A DNA stretch of 64,000 nt, taken from assembly GCA_916613615.1 (NCBI GenBank), contig OU744728.1, forward strand, positions 36,106,450-36,170,449, written 5' to 3'. This DNA is from Steromphala cineraria. Taxonomy: Eukaryota > Mollusca > Gastropoda > Trochida > Trochidae. Position 1 is the stretch's first letter. Each line of letters begins with the position of its first letter. This document shows positions 10,504 to 22,919 of the stretch, piece after piece. The notes below the pieces were generated by a model. It did not search any database. It saw only the letters and a list, made by a program, of their open reading frames with translations, and had not been told where the DNA came from. Both the position numbers and the translations under genes were made by a program.

Positions 10504-11346
10504 TCATTTTGATACAATGTCTTCCAGACCAAAACATAAATTATTTACAAATGATGCTTTTGTCACTGGGCATAAGACAATGAATCTCTGCATGTTATGC
10601 GTTTCTTGAAACCAGGCACACTTTCCATCAATTCTTTGAACTGGTAGCAGTGATGCTGAGCACTCGTTTTGAAATTTAGAATACCATACTGATATGGGAT
10701 TGAGGTATCCAAACTGGTTGACTGAGGGTTGAAACCAGTCAATACGTGCAAATACATGCGTTACAGACGATGCTAACAGCTGGAGGTTACGGATGATGAA
10801 GTGCTTGATCTTGGCAGGTCGTATCCCAGTGGTTGTAGAGATCCTTGTGTGGTCATTTGCCCACATTGCGCAAACAATTCCATTTGCATTTAAAGCATGT
10901 CTATCTCCAACTAAGGATGAATTATTCCAGTTGAGTAAGGAGACTTGTTGAGCAACACGTGAGAGTGTCTCAAGATGAATGTTCTCCTGGTACAGATGGC
11001 TGTAAACTGTCTGGAGGCACTTCAAATCATAATCATTGAGGTTCACAAATGACTTACTGCTTTCTGGAAGTTGTATTGACGAAAAGCTACTCCAAACAGA
11101 GGGTGCAATTCCAGTTATCTCTGAGGTGGAAGCACTGAACATATCAATTGTTGATAGTGTCACATATTTCTTTAAAGTTAGTTCTGAAAGTTTGAGATAT
11201 TTATCTCTAAAAAAAACATTTACTGCATCCAAATGGAAATTCGAAAACATACTAAATTTATGCATGAGCTGTACTGGTAAATCCTTCATGTTCGTTGACA
11301 TGTCCGAAAGCAGTCTATTATATTGAGAAACATTTGTATAGACCAC
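10504..11346 (-). CDS. 280-codon ORF of unknown function, transposon-associated
   Basis: This is the longest ORF in intron 1. The apparent N-terminus uses GTG and runs into the border of repeat copy B at about 11335, so the true 5' end is probably lost or lies in another exon. An AATAG acceptor-like site sits just inside that border. The first in-frame Met follows at SDMSTNMK. The C-terminal part reads HVFARIDWFQPS, then PISVWYSKFQ, then LLPVQRIDGKCAWFQ, a pattern I associate with C-terminal regions of uncharacterised, mobile-element-linked proteins in molluscs and cnidarians. That is memory of a pattern, not a search result. No DDE, RT, helicase or signal-peptide motif is visible. It could be a captured 3' exon of a host gene or a decayed element protein. 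Confidence 0.45.
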   Translation of the reverse strand: MVYTNVSQYNRLLSDMSTNMKDLPVQLMHKFSMFSNFHLDAVNVFFRDKYLKLSELTLKKYVTLSTIDMFSASTSEITGIAPSVWSSFSSIQLPESSKSFVNLNDYDLKCLQTVYSHLYQENIHLETLSRVAQQVSLLNWNNSSLVGDRHALNANGIVCAMWANDHTRISTTTGIRPAKIKHFIIRNLQLLASSVTHVFARIDWFQPSVNQFGYLNPISVWYSKFQNECSASLLPVQRIDGKCAWFQETHNMQRFIVLCPVTKASFVNNLCFGLEDIVSK

Positions 11347-11702
11347 AAAACATGAATTGCTTTCTAATTGTTTGCCAATTGTTTAAAACTCAAATGGCCA
11401 AAATGTTAATTATGACGTGAAATGTATATATGATAAACAAAAAGAACAAAGTTTAGCAATTCTCAAGACCCGAATGTGACCATCTATGACGTTGATTTTC
11501 TTACGTTTTACATTCTTTTTACTTTACTTTCATTATGCTACACGAGAGAGTGGTGCAAGCTTAGGGGCAGCAACTCTCTCAATACACACCAAGTTCTAGC
11601 CACTAATAAAAACAAGAACAAAACAAATACAAAAAATAATAACACTGTATGATATATAATATCAATGGTTTAAAGTATTCACAAGTAAGCAAGGCAAATG
11701 TT
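11335..11702 (+). repeat. Partial repeat copy B
   Basis: This copy starts abruptly at AAACATTTGTATAGACCAC and repeats the middle of copy A: GACCACAAAACATGAATTG, AAAAAGAACAAAGTTT, CTCTCTCAATACACACCAAG. It stops at TTTTTCAATGAG, where copy C begins, so B and C are head-to-tail. Confidence 0.65.
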
Positions 11703-12810
11703 TTTCAATGAGAAACATTTATAAAGACCACAAAACATGAATTGCTTTCTTATTGTTTGCCAATTATTTATGAAATAGAAATTGTCAGACATGATATTTG
11801 CAAATTGCTGTTGATACCGGTCATGTCACCAAAAACTCAAATGGCCAAAATGTTAACTATGAAGAGGACGGTGTGTCTGATATACAATATCAAAAAGAAC
11901 AACGTTTTACAATTCTCAAGACAACAATGCGACCAAAACAAAACCCATACAAACAAAACAAAAAATATCACTGTACAATATACACTATCAATGTTTTAAA
12001 GCATTCAGTACACAGGGCCAATGTTTTTCAATGAGGTTATAATGCACTAATATGAAGAGACCGCCAATATTCTGCCTGTCAGGCTTGAATACACATGAAA
12101 CACCTGATGTCTAGATCTTCTTAACAGACCTCATTAACCACTTCACTGATTGCAATTAGGCGATAATTGTATATTGCAGTAGCACCGGGGTATTGGGGTT
12201 AGGTTGGGGTAGGGTCGGAATGCTCAAAGAGTTGACTAAGTATAGCTGAATGTCTCTGATGCTTGTCGCAGTTGTTGTTTTTATATTATACTTATATTTC
12301 CTTAGATTGTATATTGCATAATTTTAATGTCAAGCATGATATCACGTTAACTTCCATCTTTGTTACAGACCTGCAAAGCTGAACTCAAACAGAGAGTTAA
12401 CAAATATATTTAGGAAACAAAAAATCAGAGCAACTTTTATTTTCAGATAGAAATTAAACTAAGAAGTGAATCATGAAGTTATTAAGATAAACATAAGCAA
12501 ATTTATATGAATTGTCAATACTGCAGCCATTTATTAAAAGTGTATAAACAATGATCGGGGCATTGACTATTGACAAAACGCATAAAAATAATTTTAGTTG
12601 TAAGACAATTCACTAAACTTTCTCAAACCCTGTGCCAAACAGGAACAGATTTATATAGTCTTTTGAAAAAAGTAATATTCAACTTAAAACACTGTACATA
12701 GGACAATTTATTAGGAAATTGGAATAACAGCGTTAAATATTTACAGACACCAATTCATTTGTCACATTCCACATATAACATTGTTATATTCAAATCTCTG
12801 CCCCTTTCTT
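11703..12810 (+). repeat. Repeat copy C
   Basis: This copy aligns with copy A from GACCACAAAACATGAATTG to about 10120 (TACAGACACCAATTCATTTG matches TACAGAAAACAATTCATTTC). The first part, with the CCGG-rich tandem repeat, is missing. Confidence 0.65.
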
Positions 12811-14009
12811 GGTCAGCAAATTTACAAATATTGTAAGGAGAAGTTAAACTCAAACAAAACATATTAGAAATGTTTAAATTAAACTTAATGTCGTAATAAA
12901 GTCGCAAATTAATAAACAATAAAAAAATGTACACATTTATACTTTTCCCTCAGAATCATAACAAATTGTCTCCAAGCAAAACATTTTATTATGTCTTTCT
13001 CGGCAATAGATTTTACCACCACGTTGAAGCCAGTTATAACTCTGCTTCATTACTAATTGTTCCGCTCAATATTGATGAAGTAGCCTGTTTCCAGTGTCAT
13101 TTTAGTGTATCGTTTTGAAGAAGGCGTTCTTTAATCAGAGTTAATAATTCATCAACAAAATTTAATTTATAAACATTTTCATCAAAGCCAATATTTTATT
13201 AAACGTCCACAAAACTAATCATTTTGAAAATTGTTTTAATAAAGATAATTTTTCTAAAATTATTTCATCAATCAAATTTCATTTCCAAACAAGGTCAATT
13301 CTTCCTCAAAAATATTTTTCATCAAGGTTATTATTTTATCAAACAAGTAAAACATCCTTTTAAAAAGATTTTCATCAAAATTAACACTTCATCGGGTGAG
13401 TCTCGTAACAATCCAAATTTCATGAAGTGAATTTAACTTTGCTAAAATGATGAATCTTTTGAAATCTCTCTTGAAATAACATGCTGAAAGCTTTCATTGA
13501 ATTTGTCACATGCTGCAATATACATCACTAGTGTAAAGCTTGCTTTGACCAGAGACCCTTTATACAGGTTATATAAGGTCTCTGCTTTGATGAACACAAA
13601 AACGGGTTGACCTGTCTGTCTGTCTGTCTGCATATCTCCCCCGTCCTGCTTGAGTGATTTATTGCCCCCTTGACCTTGCGGCGGTAACTGGTCTCAAAGG
13701 GTCTAATTATCCCATAAAAGGTATACTTTTTTTTACAGACAGACATATCTTTCATATAATATTATGTAATTTTATTTTATTTGATTTCTTATCCCAACAT
13801 ATATGTTGCAACAAATTTATGTTATTTTATTGAATTGTCTCTTATAATTTTTAGAATTAACGTACATTTATCAGTGAAAAATTTGAAATATAACATTTTC
13901 AAAAAACGTGCTACTGTCCCTTTAAAAGACCATACATGATGATTTAGCCGTTCTTCTTTAATCACATGATCTTTTTGCGTTTTATTGTGGAACACCTTAT
14001 TATTATATG

Positions 14010-14463
14010 AACATTTATATAGCGCGCATATCCATATACTCGTGGTTGCCCAAGGCGCTTACATTGTTTCTCCTGTCAGTGGCATTCTTTCACCGTCTGA
14101 TCATATTTATTAATATGTTGCGCTCAGGTAAGGGACCATTCTATGCCTCACAGGGTACCCATTCACAGCTGGGTGAACTGAGACACATTATCAGGGCAGT
14201 TTGTCCAACACTGCTGAACGCTGATACCCGACAGCTCGGCGTATGCACGTGTTCATGCATCCACCATTCAGCCGCTAACATGAGTTCCTGGGATTTTAAG
14301 TGCGCAGTTTTTGTTGCACTACACACTAGGCCTCCAGGGTGACACATATAGAGTTCTAACAGAGGTGAACTCTAGGTGTTTACACCTTGGCCTTGATGGG
14401 ATTCGAACTCCGGACCCGAGCACCGTGAGACCGGCGCTCATGCCGACTGAGCTTTACCGTACC
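14010..14463 (-). repeat. tRNA-derived SINE-like element
   Basis: Read on the minus strand it begins with a tRNA-like head: A-box-like AAGCTCAGTCGGCATGAGC (complement of 14437-14455) and B-box GAGTTCGAATCCC (complement of 14398-14410). It continues into a roughly 350-bp body ending near AGCGCCTTGGGCAACC and ATATAAATG. The body includes a 111-codon + strand ORF, which is a shadow. Confidence 0.65.
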
Positions 14464-16599
14464 CAATCATGATAAAGTTAGTAGGAAGTTTTGATTAAAA
14501 TAGTATTTATTTCGAGAAAACATTTAATACACAAAACTCAGATCATATACAAAACGAAAAAGGATAAGCAAACAGGCGACAAGTGCCATCTAAAACAAAA
14601 ATTAAACGATTGAGATCAAAGATACATGGAAATATAGGTGGGTATTTAATTATCAAATGAATTCATCAGGGCTCAGTGATAAGGATTCGTCGCCCCTAGG
14701 GAAACCTTGCAAGATTATAACAATTTGAACAATATTTGTTTGATCAGAAGCTATCATGTAATGGTCAAGGAAAGCAATCATGACAAGAAGTTTAACGCAT
14801 TAAGTCTTCATACATACAATCATACACTTCAAATGTTATGTGTAATGTCAATAAAGTTATTGCTAAATGGGCCTTACTATATGCTCACAGTCATTTAAGA
14901 TTTACGTATATGTATATATATCAGAATCTCATGACTTTGATTACATAACATATTCACTTATAAAACTTTGTTGTTTTAAAATGTAAAATGAAATGTTGAT
15001 TCAAGGAAGGATAAACTGAAAATTGAAAAGCTATTAACAGTAACATACCGTTAAGGCGTAGATTTATCAACATACTCTTGCGTAATGATAGCACAGGTGA
15101 TAATTAGTGATTATCAAGCGACATGATGGCAGTGAATACCGATCTTGCCTAGTCGTCATGTATGATTGATGACTAAATGAGCAGGACTTTGTACAAAGTG
15201 TGTGTGAGTGAGAGAGTTTATTTGATTATTTGAGTCTGTTTAACTATCCCTATATCATTTAGGACAACAATGGTTTATATAGTTTTTGTGTACTTTACAT
15301 AAGTATACTATGAATATAGTCTCCAATTTTTGGAATTGCCCTTGTTTAGATGTATATATGTTATAAATGTGTATCTATACCTTTTGAACACCCATTTGAT
15401 GTTTTATATAGGTTAACACTGATTGAACCGTATTCAGCTAAATACATTTGTATATTCCTTTACCGGACTTTGATAGATATTTCAGCCAAGTCAGTCACGG
15501 CTTAGTGCACATCCGCTAACTTGACCACGGCGTTCGGCTTCAGTGATCAAGACTTAATGAGCCGACCTTCTGTTAAGTCTATGCATACGTATATCGGTTA
15601 AAGAGAAGAATTCTTAAATCAAAGTTCGCTAATAAACAACCGCAGATACACAAGTCCCTTCAATAACTTGACTGGTGATTTCGATGGCTATTGTGGGTCA
15701 TAAAATAGGTTGGAGGAGCTTGCACGATTGGGAAGTGAATTCGTGTCACATACAAAATGCTTGACATTAAAAACACATATCTCTCTGCAATACTGATTTT
15801 GAAATCACGATTTAGTAAAATATGTAATAAATTGATGACATGTGTTCAATGTTTTGTCTGTACAAATGTATTTTTAAGTGTTTGTTATGTTGTAAATCAT
15901 TTAGTGTTAATTACCTTTTATTATGCGACAACCTCATATCTGACCCCTCTGTCTTATAGGGTAAACTTATCTCTTTACATATTGGTTAAAGATTTTGACC
16001 ATGTTGTATTTTATTCAGTAAAAGTGACGATATCACACTTTCTAAGATATTATTTTCATAGAAAACATTACACAGTAAAAGTCTTTTTTGATCAGGAACA
16101 AATGTGCTGTATTAATCCTGTATTCTGATTAGTTATTTAGTAACTGATGAAGACATATAACTAGCATGCGCAGGGAAACACTTTACAAATCGTCTGTACA
16201 TCTTTTACACCTAAATAAAAAAAGTTCAGTGACAAATTGAATATTCCATAAATCATATACCTTAGCAAACCTTTGTCTGAATAGTACCTAACGTCACAAA
16301 CTAACATACGCGGCAAATCTGACATATTTGCATACAACAATATATTTAAAACACTTTGGTACAACAAGAAATCAGAGCATATCACAATAAAACTATGATT
16401 ATGTATAAAATAATAACCCGGTCCGTTTTATTGATACACTTTGTGGGTTTAATATGTTCTGACGTACCTAAACATATAGAATACTTACAACACACTCCTG
16501 TTTGACAAAAACTAGGTTTCTTGCATCAAAACTAATTAATTTCAAAATAGATAAATATTTATAGAGGAAAGTAATAATACAGACAGGGTTTTACACAAT

Positions 16600-16690
16600 T
16601 TACATCGAGTTGCCGGTCCTCGGTTGTAACGGCGCTGCTTAATACATAAGGTCCCGGATTCGAATCATACTTTAACCCTTATAGTGCCCC
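16600..16690 (+). repeat. Possible tRNA-like SINE head
   Basis: TCGGTTGTAACGGCGC resembles an A-box and is followed 34 nt later by CCCGGATTCGAATCAT, a B-box-like core. No clear body or tail follows. Weak call. Confidence 0.3.
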
Positions 16691-18139
16691 AGGACCATAT
16701 ATGTGCCCCTCCCCCCAAACTCCCCATAATGCCGCAGGACCATATATGGTCCCTAGCCATAACCCGATATACAAACCAAGGCACTTGAAAAAATCCTTCA
16801 CCGATTCAAGTTGACAGTCATTTTTTTAGAATCTCTATAAACATAGCTTCAATTTGGTACCACTTTCATAAATTTGAATTTTCTTGTTTGATAAAAATTC
16901 ATCAAGTTAATATTTTGCGTGTGTTAACTATTTCATAACCCAACAAGGTGGTTATGAGATAACCAACCGATGCAGAAATGATAACGGCAGAAACATATCG
17001 CCTTTTTTACTAAAACAAAGTTAAAAAACCTCCCAAATGGTTTAAGAATAAATACCCAAAGACATGTAGTTACGGGATAAACAATTTGAAAATAAGATGT
17101 GATACAACCACCAAATGAACGTAACAATTTAAATATTCGAACTATATGAATATATGAACAGCTATTTGAAACTTTGTACATTCGCCAAAACACACCAAAG
17201 AGTGGGAGTCATTTAGCAAACTGATTTTCGTGATTTTCATAATGATTTATCTGAAAAGGATAGAGTTCAAATCGCATGGTTATTACTTATACTTAAGGGG
17301 AGAGTTTCATAATCAATGTTACGTCATATTTTATAATTGTTATCATAGTTTTCATAGTTAGTTACCATAGAAGAAATGTTCATATTTTTTATCTCTTTTG
17401 TCAAGATTTCCCACAACATAATACTATAATATATACACTATACTTCTTCCCAATAATGATAATACATCATAATAAGTATGATTAGGCCATTTCTTTCCTC
17501 ATTTGAATAGCCATTTGTTTGAAATCTATCCTTTAATATTGTACCGCCTTATCAATAAATGTAGATCGTTTACTGTATATTTTAAATAAAACAACATCAT
17601 CACGGTATTTGGAGATTGAAAGTCGTGTTATAATCTTCTGATGTGCCAATTGTTATTATCCAATGTCATATTCGTGTCCACGAGAGAGTGACTTTTTGTA
17701 AAGGGGGTTAAGGGAATAGTTGAGCTGTCGGCAGCGTTCGGGACCAACAGCATAAACACTGACAATAACATGTAGGAGGGGTATAACATGATTATATTTT
17801 CAGTTATATGGCATAGAAAGTCCTTTGAACAGATTTTATTCATAAACCCTTTGCATTAGATTAAGTTGTAAACAATCACAACATGTATTACGTCAATATC
17901 TTTTCAAAAGTTGTGAAAGAGGTTATGCAATGAATTTTTTTAGAATGATAGATTAATCTCCAGTACCATTATTTATGAGAATGCAATGACCATATGATTG
18001 AGACAATACACACATAAATTAGACTTTTATTTTATACCCGGTTTTTAGAATGCCGCCGAAATTAACAGGCGAACGTTTTGAAAACTCATTAGAGCGTGAC
18101 CGGCCCACCGGACCGTCTCCATTTGCGTATCTACCAGGT

Positions 18140-18262
18140 AGTACCCCAAAAACCCTACAACCCATTTCCCATTTATAGCTTATTAAAACAAAGTTAATGT
18201 GCATTGCACTGCTAATCTAATACTGGGTTGTAGGGGTAATGGGTCGTAGGTGTTTTGGGATA
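18140..18262. repeat. Imperfect inverted repeat
   Basis: ACCCCAAAAACCCTACAACC at 18141-18160 pairs imperfectly with GGGTTGTAGGGGTAATGGG and GTGTTTTGGGA at about 18225-18262. It may be the two ends of a small MITE. Confidence 0.5.
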
Positions 18263-19835
18263 TAACATAATGTCTGGAGAAAAACCTCCTTCAAACCAAA
18301 CGATTTATGTGTTAATTTCTGATTTATAAAAAAGGCAAGAAGCAAGTACGATAATATCTAAGAAAATACTCCGTACTACTTTTGTTGTCTGTTTGAATCG
18401 CTTTGATGGATGTGACTGTACCAATATGCAGAATGTGGTATGCAAAACAGTGTGATCCCAAATATAACATGTTTCATTTTCGATACGAATCGAAACATTA
18501 TATATCTTGAATAGATCAACCACTTGTAAATAATGTGTAATTATTGTATTATTGATATGTGTTGTAAAAATAGGGAGATTGATCATAACGAACCATAGAT
18601 AATCCAATGCGGCGTCTATATTTTAATAAGAGAAAAAATATCATTATAAATAACATATAACCGTTCACATGTTTCTTTTTCTTTCAAACCATCACCTTCC
18701 AGTTGAAAAATGATCATAAGGTGAAACTACTCCCCTCCCGCTACGTCATAGTAGGTAAACACGCTCGGGACACGCTTCAGTGACCACAGATTCTGTTCGC
18801 CGGGGCTAATTAGGGGCTAAATTAGATTTCGAATATTCAACGTTGACTCTAATTCAAATTGCAAGCCGCGCGCTTTTTATGAATCCTGAAAGTGGCCATA
18901 AACCATTTCAGCCCCCCTTGAACAACTGGTGTAACGGTCGACTGGTTCTTACTTTCAAGTTCATACCGATGCATTTCATTTTCTCTTTATGGAAGACTGT
19001 CAGGTGATAACTTATTCACCAATATTTTCTGTATGACCTTTGTGAAAAATAATGCAATATTAACACTGTGCACTTGAAATTATAACTATCAAATGAACCA
19101 AATAAAATAAAAACTGCACCAAGTAAAGATACAGGTTAATAGAATGACGTGACTCATGACATTAGAGTTAAAATGAATTTCATCCTTTGTTGTAATCCAA
19201 AGAAATAACAAATGTAAGGCATCATGGGTTCTCATAACCACAAACACAAGATTACACATAAGTCAGAATTCACTCGTTACAGACACAACAAGAGAATTAG
19301 TGAGCAAGCTCACTTTTTATACCCCCGCTTCCCTAAGTGATAATAGAAACTAAGATACAACTACACTTAGTAAGGATTCCTACAAAATTGCAAAACTGTT
19401 TTAATTTGTTTAAAAGTCAATGAAAATGCAGATATAGACTTCCTGATTGCATGTAAGCTATATAAGCTCTTATGAAATGAAACTAACAATGTCTTTTTCA
19501 GACATTTATGATTTTTATATAGTCACTATTGTATTAATAAAATCTTCAATGTCCTTTCAATGTGACTGTATCTTAAGAAAGAAGTTAACTTTACAAAAAT
19601 ACTGAGAGTACATCGAATGGCTCATCTGAACAAAAAATATCAGAGTTAAGAGCGGAAAAAAAATGACTTCATCAAACAGTCACTTCTACAACAAAGAAGT
19701 CTAAAATCTAACAAAATAATGAGGGCATCTGATCGAAATATACAAAAGGCACATCTAGGGACCATAGTGATTACACATATGAGGTTTCGTGACATTTGAA
19801 CAAATTATATCCGAGTTATGAGCGGAACAAAAAGT

Positions 19836-19882
19836 GTGACGGGACGGACGGACTGACGGACAGACAGACGGACGGACGGACG
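19836..19882 (+). repeat. (GACG)n microsatellite
   Basis: Irregular GACGGACGGACTGACGGACAG repeats. They follow the motif GAGCGGAACAAAAAGTGTGACGGGACG, which recurs in a diverged form without the repeat at about 19650. Confidence 0.7.
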
Positions 19883-20499
19883 CGCTGACAGCTATTTACC
19901 GTATAATAACAAAAGAATAGTTCATCAATATCTCGCATGGGCACTTCTGGCATAAATGCACACAGTAATAAGCCATCTTATGGATCATAATAAAATGTTA
20001 TTGGTATTTGTTAGTTTAGCAATATTGAGTGTTATACTTTCTGTTATAGTTATGAACAAGGACTTGTGTATAACATTGCTAAGGACATCTTTTAAATTTG
20101 GATGAAAGTTCCTTTCACAGGCGTCTAAAAGGTTAATAACTGCTTCTTCTTTTCAAGATGTACTTAACTAGAAACAAAGGTTAGAGGTATAACACATTTT
20201 ATACACATTAATGATATGTAACGATACTATACCTGAAGAAATTAGACAAAATGAATAAAGACAATGAAGAACAAACTTGCATGCGCATTTTGTTCGGAGT
20301 CAAACCATTTGACCCATAATAACTTCACTGAAACATTCTGCTTCAGGTCGTCAACTATCAAACATCTTGCATTAGGATTTTAAGGATTTATTAGTAGAGC
20401 CGGCAATTCTTTAATGCCATTCAATTTGAGTAATAAGATGTTTTATGTTCTAGTTAGTTTGCACTTTATTAGTTTGTTATATTCATATTTCTTACATCT

Positions 20500-21420
20500 G
20501 TTTTAAGCCAAAAAGGGTTGCTTTACACAAAACTTATGCAATATACAATCTATGGAAATATAAGTATAATATAAAAAAAACTGCAACAAGCATAAGAGAA
20601 GCTCACTAACACTTAGTCAAGTCTTTTAGCATTCGGCCCCTACCCCAACCTAACCCAAATCCCCCGGTGCGACTGCAATAAACACTAAGGTCTTAATTGC
20701 AATTAGTGATGTGGTTAATGAGGCCTGTTTATGAGATCGAGCCATCAGGTGTTAAATGTGTATTCAAGCGCGACTGGCAGAATATTTGCGGCCGTTGCAA
20801 AATATGCTCTTGTTAACTTGGGAATGCTGTAAAACATTACATAACAGTGATGTTTTTGTTGTTGTTTTTTTGTTGTTTTTTTATTAGCTATTGGAACTTG
20901 GTATGTAGAAAGAGAGTTTTCCTCCCTAAGTTGGCAGCGGATGGCATACTAAAACTAGATTTAAGAAAATGTAAAACTTTAGTAGATCAACGTAATAGTA
21001 GATCAGGTTGGGTCGTAGGAATTGTTGTAAATCTTACATTTGTAAATCTTACATCAATATCACTTCATAATTAACATGTTGGCCACTTGGCTCGTACGGC
21101 TGTTAAAACAGGGATTTGCAAATATTATGTTTGTCACATTCTATAACATTATCAACAAGACTCCTGATGATAGTCATAGTCATAGTCATAGTCATAGTAA
21201 ATTTTTATAGCTCCAAATCCATGCTATATAGCGTGCTCAAAGCGCTCAAAGTGTGTTTCTTATGGAAAGGCAATTTGAAACAAATGGGGTTTTAACATCT
21301 TTCATGTAATCCAATTGACAAGTAATTAAAAAAGCATTTCACGTTTTGTGGTGTACATAAATGTTTCTCATCGTTATCATTCTACAGATTGGTATTGAAT
21401 ATTTGCTAGTTTACATTTCC
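20500..21420 (-). repeat. Inverted repeat copy D
   Basis: Read on the minus strand this matches copies A and C: ACACCTGATGGCTCGATCTC, CATTAACCACATCACTAATTG and GGGTTAGGTTGGGGTAGGGG are all present. It is internally deleted and rearranged, including a (TAGTCA)n microsatellite at 21170-21200. Confidence 0.6.
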
Positions 21421-22919
21421 TCAGATTGACTTACCATAAGTAAGAAATTTTGATGTTTTAGGCTATGAAAGGTTATATCAGGCACCCTTGTGAGAAGACA
21501 GAGCAGAGCTTCATCTAACTATAGATAAGAATTTGTCATCAAACTGTGGAAGTTCAAGCGATATTTCCTTGGAGAATTATTATCACAATACCCTGTTTTA
21601 AAAACGCAATGGTGTCACAATGCTATGACATCACCACATTTGAGTTTTCAGACCGGAGAAGTGTTGAGAGATGTTAATTGTCATGGAAACTTTAGATTTT
21701 AGATGATGGATATATATCAAATATATCACACTCTTTGATAAAAGTCAAACTATTTGTAACTTTTATCTACTCGTGTTGACATATTTGATATCGATAGTGA
21801 TGTATGTATGTACATGTATGTTTCTGTGTATGAATCAATCAAACTTATGTGGGCCACTATGGTTCAGCTTTAATGTCCGCGGCCCCCTCTGGGACAGCTC
21901 GTTAAGAGGGTGTGAAAACACCCGGCCCACTATGGGATGGGCCACAGTGGTACTAAACCGATATCCCTATGTGTGTATGTGTATGTACCGGTATATGTTT
22001 GAATGTGTGTGTATGTATGGGTAGGTTTGTATGTATCTATTATGTATTATGTATATGTGTATTTTTGTGTCTATCTGTTCTGAGGTCTATGTTTCGCTAT
22101 GAGTGAATTTATGAAAGAAAATTTGTATACATGTATGTAACGTAAACTTTGTCTCTTAGATACTTTTATTGCATATATTTTTATGTATTAATCAAGGTGA
22201 TATATATGCATCCAAAGGCTTGGTGTTTGCATTAAACTGTACCCTAAATGTTCTTTGAAGCAATGTAACACATGACACTTTATTAAACTATATTATTATT
22301 AATGATTCACAGTTTCTAGGTCAATTTCTTCTGAAGTGAGAATTAATTAGGCCAGGAAGCATTGAGTCCTGATTTGGGGTCACAGGATCACAGACATTCA
22401 TTAATCATAGTGACTGTATCTAAAATTCAGTATGGTTTAAAGCTGAAGTCAATATACAGACAGAACTAGAATCTTGCCAATGAAGTACTTAAATGTTAAT
22501 TCAAAGGAGCTAATCATTATAAGTCTTCAATAATTATTTACAAAATGAAATCAATCATTAAAGGGGCAGTAGCACATTATTTTGAAAAAACATAAGGTGA
22601 AGTCAGGAATGTGAAAATGAAGTTTCATCTGGTTACAATTGAAAGACAATGTATTTAAACTAAATTAAGCAGTTATAATCAAATATATAATATAAAGTAC
22701 AACCAAACATCATTTTTGTAACACAAAATGAATGAAAGGTGTTGACACAAATATGGTCACCAAAAGACTTCATGTGAATCTTTATAATTTGTTCTCTGAC
22801 TTTTGAAGGTCGCATTGAGATATGAGATTTTTTATACTTTAAAAATAATACATTAAGCATTAACGTACAATTATAAGTGAACAATTGAAAATATAAAATT
22901 AAAAAAAATTCTACTACTC
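21421..22919. other. Stretch between copies D and E, no gene
   Basis: This contains a TATG/TGTA-rich low-complexity tract at 21775-22060 and a short GC-rich island at 21855-21955 (GGGCCACTATGG and a related GGCCCACTATGGGATGGGCC). The short ORFs are artefacts of the simple repeats. No coding signal was recognised. Confidence 0.4.

Larger units (their letters stand above)
12811..20499. other. Core of the inverted structure, no recognisable gene
   Basis: This is A/T-rich sequence with scattered repeats annotated separately. 13130-13400 is a degenerate A/T-rich tandem tract with recurring TCATCAAA. The ORF at 15757-16128 has only hydrophobic, low-complexity residues and no motif. A short direct repeat around CAGGACCATATATG lies at 16689-16748. 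I see no transposase, helicase, integrase or polymerase motif. Confidence 0.4.

Noticed and set aside
15757..16128. 123-codon plus-strand ORF with hydrophobic stretches
   Set aside because: Residues reflect A/T-rich DNA (Phe, Tyr, Leu, Val runs). No domain, no homologue recalled, inside a repeat-rich intron.
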